64,000 bases of DNA, taken from assembly GCF_039862785.1 (NCBI RefSeq), contig NZ_CP156795.1, forward strand, positions 2,852,001 to 2,916,000, read 5' to 3'. Source of the stretch: Acinetobacter sp. ANC 7912. GTDB taxonomy: Bacteria > Pseudomonadota > Gammaproteobacteria > Pseudomonadales > Moraxellaceae. Positions 37,162-48,359 of this stretch are shown one piece after another (the first letter of the stretch is position 1; each line of letters begins with the position of its first letter). The notes under the pieces are model-generated. The model saw only the letters and a list, made by a program, of their open reading frames with translations, was not told the DNA's origin and made no database searches. The position numbers and the translations under genes are program-made.

Positions 37162-37761
37162 TTAAGGCTGTTTCAGGTATGGCCAGGCCGCTTTCAGGTA
37201 AATCATCATCGACCATAAGGTCAATACCACTGCTGTATACAGCAAGGCATAAGCCAACATTTCCAGTGGCTGCCAGTTGAGCAAGAATACCGTAATCGCG
37301 ATCATCTGGAAGGCAGTTTTGTATTTACCTACCGTTGATACTGCAACACTGGTACGTGCCCCGAGTTCTGCCATCCATTCACGTAGGGCTGACACCGTAA
37401 TTTCACGCGAAATAATCACGATGGCTGCAAAAGCCATAGATACGGTTGGCTGCCATTGCACCAACACAATGAGTGCTGCCGCCACCATCAACTTGTCTGC
37501 CACTGGATCTAGGAAACGGCCAAAAGCAGAGGTCTGGTTCAGCGTTCTGGCCAGATAACCATCAAACCAGTCCGTCACCGCCGCAATCACAAAAATCGCC
37601 GTGAGCAACATGTGGCGAGTCATATCCGGATTGCTGTTATCAAGCCCCATAGCAGGCGGCCAATATGCCACCAAAAGAAAGACCGGAATCAGGACAATAC
37701 GTGCCAGGGTCAAGATGTTTGGAATATTCAGGATACGACCTGTAGTCATAGACACCGCCAA
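37162..37761 (-). CDS. pgsA: CDP-diacylglycerol--glycerol-3-phosphate 3-phosphatidyltransferase
   Basis: This 199-residue inner-membrane enzyme makes phosphatidylglycerophosphate, the committed step to phosphatidylglycerol and cardiolipin. The CDP-alcohol phosphotransferase signature DxxDGxxARx8GxxxDxxxD is visible as TDWFDGYLART, then FGRFLDPVADK. It has four to five hydrophobic helices. The start is ambiguous: TTG at 37761 has GAGGGG five bases upstream, while the ATG at 37749 (MTTGRILNIP) has a weaker site. I give the TTG. Confidence 0.93.
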   Translation of the reverse strand: MAVSMTTGRILNIPNILTLARIVLIPVFLLVAYWPPAMGLDNSNPDMTRHMLLTAIFVIAAVTDWFDGYLARTLNQTSAFGRFLDPVADKLMVAAALIVLVQWQPTVSMAFAAIVIISREITVSALREWMAELGARTSVAVSTVGKYKTAFQMIAITVFLLNWQPLEMLAYALLYTAVVLTLWSMMIYLKAAWPYLKQP

Positions 37762-37857
37762 TTGTTCCCCTCATGTACGATGAAAATGCACATTTTTATT
37801 GAGGTTTAATCCATCGTTAATATAACTTCACTTTATACGAATTGACCTGTAGTGTCA

Positions 37858-38652
37858 CTAGGCAAAGACCGTCACTGTCTGTCTGGCAATCGCAATCAGG
37901 CGATTTTCTTCATCCCAGAGATAGGCATGTTCAGTGGAATAACCATCTGCAGCATGATCGGTAAACACTTTATATTTAAACCAATTATTCAGCTGATGCT
38001 TTAAGGGATGCACATGGGTGACGGTCCAGGTCAGGCTGCTAGCTGGTGCAATTTGCTTGAACATCGGTAGCACACCGGGTGGCCAGATATCAAAGAGTGC
38101 CATCAGATCGGCCAGTTCAAAATTCCGCTCCGGATGCCGTTCAGGATTAAAACGACACCAACCACCAAAGTCTGGATGTGAACTTCCTGTACAAGGCAAG
38201 TTCATCTCTGCCCAGACCAGATCAAAGTTAACGAAGCACTCAGGCAAGTTGAAATGCTCGGGAATTTTGAACAGGGTTTCAGGTGCTGGATAATCGGGTG
38301 CCTGTGCTTCTTGGCTGACCTCGATACTGGATTCACGTGCAACACCGAAGCTGGCAAGCAGAATGCTTTGCACGGCATCATCCTGCCACAAACGCACTTC
38401 AACCGTGGTTACTGATTTTCCTTCACGCAGGATTTCGGCGGTGAGTCTTACCGGACGTTGCTGCAATGGGCCAACAAAAGTAACGCTCGTGCTTAATAAA
38501 CGTTTGGCTGGATCGCTAATGGTCAAAACTGCCTTTTGCATCATCAGTGCCGCAGCCAGACCACCATAAATGGTTCTTCCCTGTAGCCAGCCTTCCGGAA
38601 TATCCACCCATTCTTCAGTTGCGATTGCAGCATACACCTGATTCAGTGCCAT
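37858..38652 (-). CDS. double-hotdog acyl-CoA thioesterase, TesB-like
   Basis: This 264-residue protein has two tandem hotdog modules (about residues 15-115 and 150-260). The N-terminal module has WLQGRTIYGGLAAALMMQ and the C-terminal one has SSLTWTVTHVHPL and DGYSTEHAYLWDEENRLIAIARQ. It matches the 4HBT_3/TesB-like thioesterase family. The acyl substrate is unknown. It stands alone between pgsA and uvrC. Confidence 0.87.
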   Translation of the reverse strand: MALNQVYAAIATEEWVDIPEGWLQGRTIYGGLAAALMMQKAVLTISDPAKRLLSTSVTFVGPLQQRPVRLTAEILREGKSVTTVEVRLWQDDAVQSILLASFGVARESSIEVSQEAQAPDYPAPETLFKIPEHFNLPECFVNFDLVWAEMNLPCTGSSHPDFGGWCRFNPERHPERNFELADLMALFDIWPPGVLPMFKQIAPASSLTWTVTHVHPLKHQLNNWFKYKVFTDHAADGYSTEHAYLWDEENRLIAIARQTVTVFA

Positions 38653-38777
38653 GGTTCATCCCTGTATTGTTATTGAATTTCGGTATCATTCAACAAAACG
38701 TACAGGATGTGAATGTCCAATGACTCGCTCGTCACTGAGCATTTTGGCTAATCAGTGGGCTGTTTTTGATACCAGTT

Positions 38778-40577
38778 TTATTCATGCAGGACTTTATAAA
38801 TGGTGCGTGCCATCACCTCCCCCAGCCCAGGTACCAATTGTAAATCTTTTTCCGAGGCTTTTAGCACCCCCTGAATCCCGCCAAAATGGGTCAGCAGGTC
38901 ACGACGGCGTTTCGGCCCCAGACCCGGAATCACTTCCAGCACCGATGAGCCACGTTTCTTATCACGTTTGGCACGATGTCGGGTAATGGCAAAACGGTGT
39001 GCTTCATCCCGCACCTGCTGGATCAGGTGCAGTGCCTTGTGATCCTCCGGCAACTGAATCTTGGTACCATCGGTAAAGTGTAGAGTTTCCAGACCCGGTT
39101 TACGCCCTTCACCTTTGGATACACCGACCATAAAGGCCTCCAGACCAAGATCTTGCATGACTTCCATCGCCATGTGTAGCTGTCCTTTACCACCATCAAT
39201 CAGCAACAGGTCTGGCAGCATGTGCTTCTTATAACGTCGGGTCAGTGCCTGACGCATCGCGGCATAGTCATCGCCTGCCTGGATGTCTTGGATAGAAAAC
39301 TGGCGATAATCACGTTTCCGTGCACCACCTGAATCAAACACCACACAAGACGCTACGGTTTCTTCGCCCATGGTATGTGAGATATCAAAACATTCAATTC
39401 GGTCTATTGGACGACCCACCACCTGCTCCAGCTGATGAAAACGTTCATTCAGCTCAAAGTGATTGGCCAGCTTGGTCTTGATGCCTTGCAGCACATTCAT
39501 CTGTGCCAACTCCAGCCATTCCGCCCGGGTTTCCCGCACCTTGGACTTGATCTGAATTTTCTTTTCAAAATGCTGAGATAAAGCCTGCTCCAACTCCTTG
39601 CGATCAGTCACATCGACATTGACGATCAGTTCTGCCGGAATTTCATCGGCAACTTGGAAGTAGAAATTGGCAATAAAGTCATTCAGCATCTGGCCCAGAT
39701 CATCACCCTGCATATCCGGGAAATAGCTCTTGCCGCCGAGCATCTTGCCATTGCGCACATGCATGATCTGTACACAGGTCACCCCAGCCTGGTGGGCAAT
39801 CGCCAAAATATCCGCTTCGCCTTTCACTTTGTAAATTGCTTGCTGGGCCTGCACATCACGCAACAAAGCCATACGATCGCGGTAGAACACCGCTTTTTCA
39901 AATTCGAGCTTTTCTGCCGCCTCTTCCATCTTGGCGATCAACTGCTGGTTCAGCTCCTTGGTATCGCCTTGCAGAAAGCGGATCGAGTTATTCACGTCTT
40001 CCTGATAATCCTCAGGTGAAATCAGGCCCACACAGGGACCGGAACAACGCTTAATCTGGTATTGCAGACACGGACGCTTGCGCTGGGCAAAATAGCTGTT
40101 TTCACATTGACGCACATTGAACAGTTTTTGCAGGATCACCAGCGTATCGCGGGCATTGTAGGCACTGGGATAAGGCCCAAAAAACTTGCCCGCCTGATGC
40201 TTGCCTTTGCCCCGCCCTGCGGCAATGCGCGGATAAGGCTTGTCACTGGATATAAAAATATAGACATAGGATTTGTCGTCACGCAGCATGATGTTATACG
40301 GCGGACGATGCAGCTTGATCAGGTTCTGTTCCAGCAGCAGCGCTTCGGTTTCAGAGCGCACCACCAAGGTCTGAATATCGTAAATGCGGGCCACCAACGC
40401 CTGAGTTTTTGGGTGCTCAATCGTCTTGACAAAGTAGCTGGAAACGCGATTTTTCAGGTTTTTCGCCTTGCCCACATACAGCAGTTCGCCATCCTTGCCA
40501 TACATCCGGTACACCCCCGGAAGCGTGGTCATATTCGCCAGGATTTTTTCAATATGGGGACGCGCGTTCTCGTTCAC
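38778..40577 (-). CDS. uvrC: excinuclease ABC subunit C
   Basis: This 599-residue nuclease makes both incisions in nucleotide excision repair. The GIY-YIG domain is N-terminal ([21 protein letters not shown]). Then come a Cys-rich region (KRCSGPCVG), the UvrB-binding UVR motif (about residues 205-240), the C-terminal RNase-H-like endonuclease ([30 protein letters not shown]) and a tandem helix-hairpin-helix at the end ([23 protein letters not shown]). The start codon is GTG, with an AGGT site upstream. Confidence 0.96.
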   Translation of the reverse strand: MNENARPHIEKILANMTTLPGVYRMYGKDGELLYVGKAKNLKNRVSSYFVKTIEHPKTQALVARIYDIQTLVVRSETEALLLEQNLIKLHRPPYNIMLRDDKSYVYIFISSDKPYPRIAAGRGKGKHQAGKFFGPYPSAYNARDTLVILQKLFNVRQCENSYFAQRKRPCLQYQIKRCSGPCVGLISPEDYQEDVNNSIRFLQGDTKELNQQLIAKMEEAAEKLEFEKAVFYRDRMALLRDVQAQQAIYKVKGEADILAIAHQAGVTCVQIMHVRNGKMLGGKSYFPDMQGDDLGQMLNDFIANFYFQVADEIPAELIVNVDVTDRKELEQALSQHFEKKIQIKSKVRETRAEWLELAQMNVLQGIKTKLANHFELNERFHQLEQVVGRPIDRIECFDISHTMGEETVASCVVFDSGGARKRDYRQFSIQDIQAGDDYAAMRQALTRRYKKHMLPDLLLIDGGKGQLHMAMEVMQDLGLEAFMVGVSKGEGRKPGLETLHFTDGTKIQLPEDHKALHLIQQVRDEAHRFAITRHRAKRDKKRGSSVLEVIPGLGPKRRRDLLTHFGGIQGVLKASEKDLQLVPGLGEVMARTIYKVLHE

Positions 40578-40770
40578 CTGCTACCTATTTTTTCACATGC
40601 AATATGCAGAATAATGTGATGCTTGATGCCTGATTTTCAAGCATGTTGACAAAATTACCATCAAAGCTATGCATTCGCTGTTTTTGCCAAGCAGACATCC
40701 TGATGAATTTATAAGCTGAGCATAATGATTTGATTGCTAAAAGCTATAATTTTCAATTGATATCTTTGCT

Positions 40771-41856
40771 ATGCTCAGCGCATCCCAGTTTGAGATTTTC
40801 AGGATGACCGTGCAGTCCTCTGGTCCACATATTGTTCGACCTGCCACTTCTACGCATAGCGCTTCGGAACGTGACCGCCTGATTGGCAAGCCACGCTTCC
40901 ATTTTGAGCCCAAAGAAGTAATGCAGCTGTTGCGTGAGCGCATTATCGGACAAGATGCAGCACTGGATGAAATTGAGAAAATGCTGCATGTGGTCAAGGC
41001 GGATTTTTCCAACCCGGAGCGTCCGCTGTCTGTCACGCTGATGCTGGGGCCAACCGGGGTCGGTAAAACTGAAACCGTACGCCTGATTGCCGAAGCGATT
41101 TATGGCCGTCCGGATGCCTTCTGCCGGATTGATATGAATACCCTAGCGCAGGAACACTATGCCGCTGCACTGACTGGTGCACCTCCGGGTTATGTTGGCT
41201 CCAAAGAAGGTCACAGCCTGTTTGATGAAACAGCCATTGCAGGTAGTCACACCCGTCCAGGCATCATGCTGTTTGATGAACTGGAAAAGGCATCGAATGA
41301 AGTCATTCGAGGCCTGATGAATGTACTGGATACAGGGCGTTTAACCCTAACCGCAGGCACCAAGACCATTGATTTCCGTAACTGCATGATCTTTATGACC
41401 AGTAATGTCGGCGCTCAGGCGGCGCAGCAATATCTGGAAAAACTCAGCTTCCTGCCACAAAAAATGCAAGAGCTGTGTCTGAAAAAAATGCCGACCAAGC
41501 GCATTATTGAAAAAGTCATGCAGCGCAAGTTTGATCCGGAATTTCTGAATCGCATTGACCGTACCCTGCACTATCAAGCAGTGCAGAATGATGCCCTACC
41601 GCGTCTGGTGGAAATTGAACTGGAAAAACTGAATAAACGCCTGCAGCACCAGAAACGCACAGTGATCCTGACCGATGCAGCCAAAGCCTATTTCTATCAG
41701 GGTCATGACATTCGCTATGGTGCCCGTCATCTGGGCCGTAAAATGCGCACTGAACTGGAGCCAATTCTGGCGATCTATTTCTTGAATCAGCCAGACCAGC
41801 TCACTTTAAACCTGGACTGTGTCGATGGTCAGCTGGTGATTCAGCCTGCAAGTTAA
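40771..41856 (+). CDS. single-ring Clp/HSP100-type AAA+ ATPase
   Basis: This is a 361-residue protein corresponding to the second AAA+ ring of ClpA/ClpB alone. It has Walker A GPTGVGKTE (about residue 93), pore loop GAPPGYVG, Walker B MLFDELEKA, sensor-1 MTSNVG, an arginine finger in FDPEFLNRIDR, and the C-terminal D2-small domain with the GARHLGRKM sensor-2 region. The N-domain, first ring and middle domain of ClpB are absent. No ClpP-docking loop is obvious. An internal ATG at 40804 is an alternative start. Its function is unknown, presumably protein unfolding. Confidence 0.85.
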   Translation: MLSASQFEIFRMTVQSSGPHIVRPATSTHSASERDRLIGKPRFHFEPKEVMQLLRERIIGQDAALDEIEKMLHVVKADFSNPERPLSVTLMLGPTGVGKTETVRLIAEAIYGRPDAFCRIDMNTLAQEHYAAALTGAPPGYVGSKEGHSLFDETAIAGSHTRPGIMLFDELEKASNEVIRGLMNVLDTGRLTLTAGTKTIDFRNCMIFMTSNVGAQAAQQYLEKLSFLPQKMQELCLKKMPTKRIIEKVMQRKFDPEFLNRIDRTLHYQAVQNDALPRLVEIELEKLNKRLQHQKRTVILTDAAKAYFYQGHDIRYGARHLGRKMRTELEPILAIYFLNQPDQLTLNLDCVDGQLVIQPAS

Positions 41857-41898
41857 ATTTTCAGTCCAGCCAAATCACCAGAGGTAGAATTCTCAAGA

Positions 41899-42309
41899 TT
41901 AGGCTTTAGGTTGAACTGCCTGAATAAAGGCCGCCTGATCTTTAGGAGAAACCAAAATAAATTTCTTTACCCCATTTTCTTCATAGTCAATTTTTAGACG
42001 CTTTAAAGACAAAGCCGGGGCGATACTGGACAGATCAGTCGGCTGGATCTGCTGGATACTGGACAATGGAATCTGCCATTTCAGCCACACACTGCGAACA
42101 GTTAGGATGCCATTTTCAACAATGTAACGTGTGCTGAGCAAAGGCCACCACAGCACCGCAATAGTCAGCATATACACCGTAGAATGTAGCGGATACTGTT
42201 CTAATGTGCCTTTGGCCTGCATCACCAGTAATAACTGCAATAACAGTCCTGACATACAGACAATAAAGGCGACAATCCACCAGTCTTTCTTGGAACGAAA
42301 CTTCTGCAT
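41899..42309 (-). CDS. small membrane protein with bacterial PH-like domain
   Basis: This 136-residue protein has two transmembrane helices (about residues 10-32 and 43-60) followed by a short bacterial PH-like domain. That domain has the pattern TRYIVENGILTVRS, then IPLSSIQQIQPT and IDYEENGVKKFILVSPKDQAAFIQAV. The architecture resembles bPH_4 proteins (formerly DUF1200), whose function is unknown. It is convergent with the Clp-type ATPase. Confidence 0.75.
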   Translation of the reverse strand: MQKFRSKKDWWIVAFIVCMSGLLLQLLLVMQAKGTLEQYPLHSTVYMLTIAVLWWPLLSTRYIVENGILTVRSVWLKWQIPLSSIQQIQPTDLSSIAPALSLKRLKIDYEENGVKKFILVSPKDQAAFIQAVQPKA

Positions 42310-42387
42310 ACACCCCCCCTCATGTGTTGCAGTGCAACTGAAACTTATACCTGATTTCAGTTACTTTTACTGTTGATTCTGGCATAA

Positions 42388-42410
42388 AAAAACGCGCCAC
42401 AGCGCGTTTT
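42388..42410 (-). terminator. lpxO terminator, probably bidirectional
   Basis: AACGCGC pairs with GCGCGTT around CACA. It has a T-run on the minus strand and also TTTT on the plus strand. It lies nine bases after the lpxO-like stop. Confidence 0.85.
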
Positions 42411-42418
42411 TCAGTGAC

Positions 42419-43336
42419 TTAATGAAACACATAAGGCCGGATAAAGATCAGGAAGAAAATACCCCACATCAGGAACCATTTCAGGAAATAGTACAGCGTG
42501 CGGTTTTTCTTCTTCAGTGCTTTGGCTTTGATGCGGATCTGATACACATAACCAAAGACCTTGTTCAGGCCGCCTGTCTGATCCCCCGCTTCATTTGGTG
42601 AACTCGCAGCCGTCATCACGTTCTTGCCAAACCAGTGGTTAAAACGTTCCATCCAGCGGGTCTTTAATGGGCGTTCGACATCGGCAAAGAAAATGATCCG
42701 GTTCTGGTCGGTCTTGTTTTCGGCATAGTGGATGTAGGTTTCATCAAACACCACACTTTCGCCATCACGCCAGGAATATTTCTGACCATCGACATCAATA
42801 AAGCAGCGGTCATCATTTGGAGTCATCAGTCCCAGGTGATAACGCAACGAACCGGCATACGGATCACGGTGTCGTACCAGACGGCTATCCGGTGCCAGTT
42901 CGGTAAACATGGCAGCTTTAATGGTTGGCAGAGTCTTTAACAATGCTGTCGTTTTTGGGCAGAGTTCCATCGCAGAAGGATGTGCCGAGTCATACCATTT
43001 CAGGTAAAAACGCTTCCAGCCGGTTTTAAAGAAAGAGTTAAAGCCCAAATCATCATAACTGCTGGAGGCCTTGATCCCACCTTGGGCATATAAGGCTTTG
43101 GCTTCATCCCGAATCATTTCCCAGTTTTCATCCAGAACTTTCAGGTCCTTGAAATGCTGGGTGTCGATATAAGGCTGGTTGGGCACTTTGGAAAACAGGT
43201 ACATCAAAAAGTTAATCGGCGCCAGGATCGTAGAATGGTCGAAAAACTGTCGGTAAAACGTATGACGTACCTTACCCCGTTGTTGAATATATAAGGCAGA
43301 TATGACAAATATCGCCAATATAAGCCACTTGATCAT
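42419..43336 (-). CDS. lpxO: aspartyl/asparaginyl beta-hydroxylase family protein, lipid A 2-hydroxylase type
   Basis: This 305-residue protein has an N-terminal transmembrane helix (about residues 3-17), a C-terminal one (about 283-302), and between them a Fe(II)/2-oxoglutarate hydroxylase domain. The metal ligands and cofactor Arg are visible in VRHRDPYAGSLRYHLGLM, then ETYIHYAENKTDQNRIIF. LpxO of this type 2-hydroxylates lipid A acyl chains in Acinetobacter and Salmonella. Its membrane anchoring and length fit. Substrate assignment rests on family resemblance. Confidence 0.85.
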   Translation of the reverse strand: MIKWLILAIFVISALYIQQRGKVRHTFYRQFFDHSTILAPINFLMYLFSKVPNQPYIDTQHFKDLKVLDENWEMIRDEAKALYAQGGIKASSSYDDLGFNSFFKTGWKRFYLKWYDSAHPSAMELCPKTTALLKTLPTIKAAMFTELAPDSRLVRHRDPYAGSLRYHLGLMTPNDDRCFIDVDGQKYSWRDGESVVFDETYIHYAENKTDQNRIIFFADVERPLKTRWMERFNHWFGKNVMTAASSPNEAGDQTGGLNKVFGYVYQIRIKAKALKKKNRTLYYFLKWFLMWGIFFLIFIRPYVFH

Positions 43337-43809
43337 AAAATTACCTAAACTTTCAGGAGGATGTTCCTGAATGGATTTACATATTTTTAAAGCCGCGCAT
43401 TATAACAAATATCAAAAAACCAGCAGTGCAACCCATCGGTACAGATATCCATTCACGTTTTTTTAAATTGTGGTTATTTAGGCAATTGACCTTTTTGACA
43501 GGAAAACTAAAGTTTTCTAAGACTTGAAATCCCCCTGTTTCCCCCAATATCACTTTAAGTTTCAATAAAAAAATTGAGATGAAACAAAATCTTCAACGAT
43601 CAGTGAACGCAATCACTTTAAAAAGACGTCTAAAAATGTGTCTCAGCCGTTCAAAAATAGATGACCCTTGCGTCACGGCTTGATACAACTTGTTATGTTC
43701 TTTTTAGATATAGTTATCGTAAGATTAGCGAGGCAAAAAAGTGCGCAGGAGACGCGCACAAGCTTCAGAACATCAACTTAGAAGTCCTCCAGAATAAAGG
43801 AGATCAGGC
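43337..43809. other. 473-bp divergent regulatory region between lpxO and fadB
   Basis: No gene, repeat or strong hairpin is seen. A 62-codon minus-strand frame (43377-43565) has no ribosome-binding site of note and no recognisable product, so I do not call it. The 130 bases before fadB contain several AT-rich hexamers but no promoter I can pick with confidence. fadB regulators in other bacteria (FadR/PsrA types) would bind here. Confidence 0.5.
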
Positions 43810-45963
43810 ATGATCCACGCTGGCAATGCCATTACCGTCCAAATGCTTTCGGACGGAATTGCAGAATTCCGCTTTGACTTACAAGGTGAGTCGGTCAACA
43901 AATTTAACCGTGCAACAATTGAAGATTTCAAAGCTGCGATTGAAGCGGTGAAATCAAACGCTGAGATCAAAGGTTTGATTGTCACTTCAGGTAAATCGAC
44001 ATTTATCGTGGGTGCAGATATCACAGAGTTTGGTGAAAACTTTGCACAAGGCGAACAAGCTATTGTGGAATGGGCATTGCCTGTTCACGACATTTTCAAC
44101 TCTTTTGAAGATTTAGACATTCCTAAAGTTGCTGCAATCAATGGTATGGCATTGGGCGGCGGCTTCGAAATGTGCCTGGTATGTGACTACCGTGTCATGT
44201 CAGAACAGGCACAGGTTGGTCTTCCAGAAATCAAACTGGGTATCTTCCCTGGTTTCGGCGGTACGGTTCGTTTAAGCCGTGTAATCGGTATCGACAATGC
44301 CGTTGAATGGATGGCAATGGCGAACCCTAAAAAGCCAGCTGCTGCACTGAAAGACGGTGCTGTAGATGCGGTGGTTGCTGCAGACAAACTGCAAGAAGCT
44401 GCAATTGACCTGGTGAAACAGGCAATTGAAGGTCGTCTGGACTGGAAAGCAAAACGTCAGGAAAAACTTGATCCTGTAAAACTGAGCATGCTTGAGCAAA
44501 TGATGGCGTTCAATACTGCGAAAGGTGCAGTACTGGCAAAAGCAAACCCTGCTCAATACCCAGCGCCTAAGCTGATGCTGGACTCTTTACAGGCAGGTGC
44601 AAGCCTTCCACGTAACGACGCACTGAAAGCTGAAGCTCAAGGTTTCGCGAAAGCTGCTGTGACTCCACAAGCGGGTGCGCTGATCGGCCTGTTCCTGAAC
44701 GACCAGGTGGTGAAGAAAACTTCCAAGAAATATGAAAAAGGTGCGCATCCTGTAAACCAGGCTGCTGTTCTAGGCGCGGGTATCATGGGTGGCGGTATTG
44801 CTTACCAGGCGGCAAGCAAAGGCACGCCTATCATTATGAAAGACATCGGTAACCCACAACTTGCACTGGGTATGTCTGAAGCAAACAAACTGCTGACCAA
44901 GCAGGTTGAACGCAAGAAGATGAAACCGGCACAAATGGGTGAAACCCTTGCGCGCATCCGTCCTACTTTAAGCTATGACGAGTTTAAAGAAGTGGATATC
45001 GTGATCGAAGCGGTAACCGAAAACCCTAAAGTAAAAGGTATCGTACTGAAAGAAACTGAAGCGAAAGTTCGTGAAAACACGATCATTGCTTCTAACACTT
45101 CTACGATCTCTATTACGCGTCTGGCTGAAAACCTGGAGCGTCCTGAGAACTTCGTGGGTATGCACTTCTTTAACCCGGTACACATGATGCCGCTGGTCGA
45201 AGTGATCCGCGGTGAGAAAACTTCTCCTGAAGCGATCGCGACAACCGTTGTTCTTGCTCAGAAGATGGGTAAAACACCAATCGTTGTTAACGACTGCCCG
45301 GGCTTCTTGGTAAACCGTGTCCTGTTCCCTTACTTCGGTGCATTTGACCTGTTACTGAAAGACGGTGCTGACTTCCAGCAAGTTGACAAAGTGATGGAAA
45401 AATTCGGCTGGCCTATGGGCCCTGCTTACCTGATGGACGTGGTTGGTATCGACACTGGCGTTCACGGTGCAGAAGTCATGGCGGAAGGCTTCCCGGACCG
45501 TATGAAGCCAGACTTCAAAGGTTCAATCCAGGTGATGTACGAAAACAAACGTCTAGGTCAGAAAAACGACGTTGGTTTCTACAAGTACGAACTGGACAAG
45601 AAAGGCAAGAAAGCGAAACAGGTTGACCCAACTGCTTACGAACTTGTGGCTTCTGTTGCAACCGCTGAGAAACGTGAATTTGATCCGCAAGAGATCATTG
45701 ACCGCATGATGCTGGCATTCTGTAACGAAACTGTTCGTTGTCTGGAAGACAACATCGTTGCAACACCTGCTGAAGCAGACATGGCAATGATCATGGGTGT
45801 AGGCTTCCCTCCATTCCGTGGTGGCCCATGCCGTTACATCGACCAAACTGGTGTAGCTGAGTACGTTGCGCTTTGCAACAAGTACGCACATTTAGGGAAA
45901 GCTTATGAAGCGCCGCAATCTCTGCGCGACATGGCTGCTAACAATAAAAAATTCTACGGTTAA
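43810..45963 (+). CDS. fadB: fatty acid oxidation complex subunit alpha
   Basis: This 717-residue multifunctional enzyme has an N-terminal enoyl-CoA hydratase/isomerase domain ([26 protein letters not shown], then the catalytic Glu in [15 protein letters not shown]). The C-terminal half is L-3-hydroxyacyl-CoA dehydrogenase with the NAD-binding [12 protein letters not shown] and the [13 protein letters not shown] signature. It forms the alpha2-beta2 beta-oxidation complex with FadA, encoded 12 bases downstream. It has a strong GGAG site. Codon use is typical of a well-expressed gene. Confidence 0.97.
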   Translation: MIHAGNAITVQMLSDGIAEFRFDLQGESVNKFNRATIEDFKAAIEAVKSNAEIKGLIVTSGKSTFIVGADITEFGENFAQGEQAIVEWALPVHDIFNSFEDLDIPKVAAINGMALGGGFEMCLVCDYRVMSEQAQVGLPEIKLGIFPGFGGTVRLSRVIGIDNAVEWMAMANPKKPAAALKDGAVDAVVAADKLQEAAIDLVKQAIEGRLDWKAKRQEKLDPVKLSMLEQMMAFNTAKGAVLAKANPAQYPAPKLMLDSLQAGASLPRNDALKAEAQGFAKAAVTPQAGALIGLFLNDQVVKKTSKKYEKGAHPVNQAAVLGAGIMGGGIAYQAASKGTPIIMKDIGNPQLALGMSEANKLLTKQVERKKMKPAQMGETLARIRPTLSYDEFKEVDIVIEAVTENPKVKGIVLKETEAKVRENTIIASNTSTISITRLAENLERPENFVGMHFFNPVHMMPLVEVIRGEKTSPEAIATTVVLAQKMGKTPIVVNDCPGFLVNRVLFPYFGAFDLLLKDGADFQQVDKVMEKFGWPMGPAYLMDVVGIDTGVHGAEVMAEGFPDRMKPDFKGSIQVMYENKRLGQKNDVGFYKYELDKKGKKAKQVDPTAYELVASVATAEKREFDPQEIIDRMMLAFCNETVRCLEDNIVATPAEADMAMIMGVGFPPFRGGPCRYIDQTGVAEYVALCNKYAHLGKAYEAPQSLRDMAANNKKFYG

Positions 45964-45975
45964 GGAGCAACGTGA

Positions 45976-47148
<1,173 letters not shown>

Positions 47149-47166
47149 TTCTTAAATACTTCGATC

Positions 47167-47197
47167 AAAAAATCCTCGCTTCGGCGGGGATTTTTTA
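47167..47197 (+). terminator. fadBA terminator
   Basis: AAAATCCTCGC pairs with GCGGGGATTTT around TTCG and runs into T. The IS30 element starts about ten bases downstream. Confidence 0.9.
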
Positions 47198-47238
47198 TTT
47201 TCGCAGATTCAAATCCCAAGTGCGACACATTTGTAGTT

Positions 47239-47286
47239 AGTTGAAAAAGTTAGGTGTATTCATAGAATCATTAGACTTTTTCAACT
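47239..47286 (+). promoter_or_regulatory. hairpin in the IS30 transposase leader
   Basis: AGTTGAAAAAGT (47239-47250) and ACTTTTTCAACT (47275-47286) form a perfect 12-bp stem 19 bases before the transposase ATG. The GGAAAG ribosome-binding site lies outside the stem. It may block readthrough from the neighbouring fadBA unit or transposase expression from outside promoters. Confidence 0.6.
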
Positions 47287-47305
47287 CGCAATTGGAAAGC
47301 ACACA

Positions 47306-48268
47306 ATGAAGAAATACACCCAACTTTCTCAAGATGAAAGATACGAAATTTATGCTACTTTGAAAAGTAAAAGCTCAATCGCTAACCTTGCTCGGGAGTT
47401 AGGGCGTTCACGATCAACCATCTACCGTGAATTAAAAAGAAATACTGGGCAACGTGGATATAGGGCTCAACAGGCAGCTAAATTTGCAAGTCAAAGACGG
47501 TACCGTCCTTCCTCATCAATGACAGCATTTGCCTTCGCCTATATTGATTATTTAATTGGCTTGGACTGGTCACCAGAACAAATTTCAGGTGCTTTAACAC
47601 AACGCGGTTGGCTGGATGTACCTTCACATGAGTGGATTTACCAGTACATTTATCAAGATAAATCAAAAGGCGGTAAACTCCATCTACACTTAAGGCATCA
47701 GAAGAAATATCGAAAACGAGGTTACAAAAACACGGATCGTAGGGGGCAAATCATTGATAAAACAAGTATTCACTGTCGAGACCAGGTCATTGATCAACGA
47801 CAACGTTTAGGAGATTTCGAAGGTGACACGGTGATTGGTAAACATCATAAAGGTGCTTTATTAACCCTTGTTGATCGAAAGAGCCTGTATGTACATATTG
47901 TTCATTTAGGATCAACGAGAGCATCCTCTCAAACGATTACTTGTGCGTTAGATCGTTTACGAATGAGCCATGCTTATAGTGTGACATTTGATAATGGTAA
48001 AGAATTTTCCGAACACAAAAGAATTACTGATGCCGGGATAGAGACGTATTTTGCTGATCCTTACAAGTCTATTCAGCGAGCTAGAAATGAAAATACGAAT
48101 GGTTTAATCCGTCAATATCTGCCAAAATCATCATCGTTTGATGACGTGTCAAACGAACAAATAGAGCAGATAGAATTTGCACTCAACCATCGTCCTAGAA
48201 AAACGCTAGGTTGGTATACACCGAGTGAAGTTATGGCTGGTTTTTATACTGTTGCACTTGCCGCTTGA
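47306..48268 (+). CDS. IS30-family transposase
   Basis: This 320-residue protein has an N-terminal helix-turn-helix (YTQLSQDERYEIYATLKSK, then ARELGRSRSTIYRELKRN). The DDE core has Asp in FEGDTVIGKHHKGAL, Asp in VTFDNGKEFSEH and Glu in RNENTNGLIRQYLPK, ending in the family NHRPRKTLGWYTPSEV. It is full length for IS30 and has no internal stops. It mobilises the element bounded by the repeats at 47205 and 48272. Confidence 0.95.
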   Translation: MKKYTQLSQDERYEIYATLKSKSSIANLARELGRSRSTIYRELKRNTGQRGYRAQQAAKFASQRRYRPSSSMTAFAFAYIDYLIGLDWSPEQISGALTQRGWLDVPSHEWIYQYIYQDKSKGGKLHLHLRHQKKYRKRGYKNTDRRGQIIDKTSIHCRDQVIDQRQRLGDFEGDTVIGKHHKGALLTLVDRKSLYVHIVHLGSTRASSQTITCALDRLRMSHAYSVTFDNGKEFSEHKRITDAGIETYFADPYKSIQRARNENTNGLIRQYLPKSSSFDDVSNEQIEQIEFALNHRPRKTLGWYTPSEVMAGFYTVALAA

Positions 48269-48359
48269 ATCCGCCTTTTAATATGCAGTTAAGATTTTGT
48301 AAAAATAGAAATTATTATTTATGCTGTGTCAGCATACTGACTAAAACCTTAAAATAACC

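Larger units (their letters stand above)
47205..48272 (+). mobile_element. IS30-family insertion sequence, about 1.07 kb
   Basis: The ends show imperfect inverted repeats: the left begins AGATTCAAATCCCAAGTGCG and the complement of the right begins GGATTCAAGCGGCAAGTGC, sharing GATTCAA and CAAGTGC. With these limits a 2-bp direct repeat GC flanks the element (47203-47204, 48273-48274), compatible with the short duplications of IS30. The exact ends are uncertain by a few bases. The transposase is intact. The right end carries an outward TTGAAT that resembles the -35 provided by some Acinetobacter IS30 elements. I do not name it. Confidence 0.8.

Noticed and set aside
36911-37165. 84-codon plus-strand frame
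   Set aside because: It runs through two predicted terminators and overlaps the pgsA stop, with no recognisable product or good ribosome-binding site.
43377-43565. 62-codon minus-strand frame upstream of lpxO
   Set aside because: No ribosome-binding site, no family resemblance. It lies in the lpxO-fadB regulatory gap.
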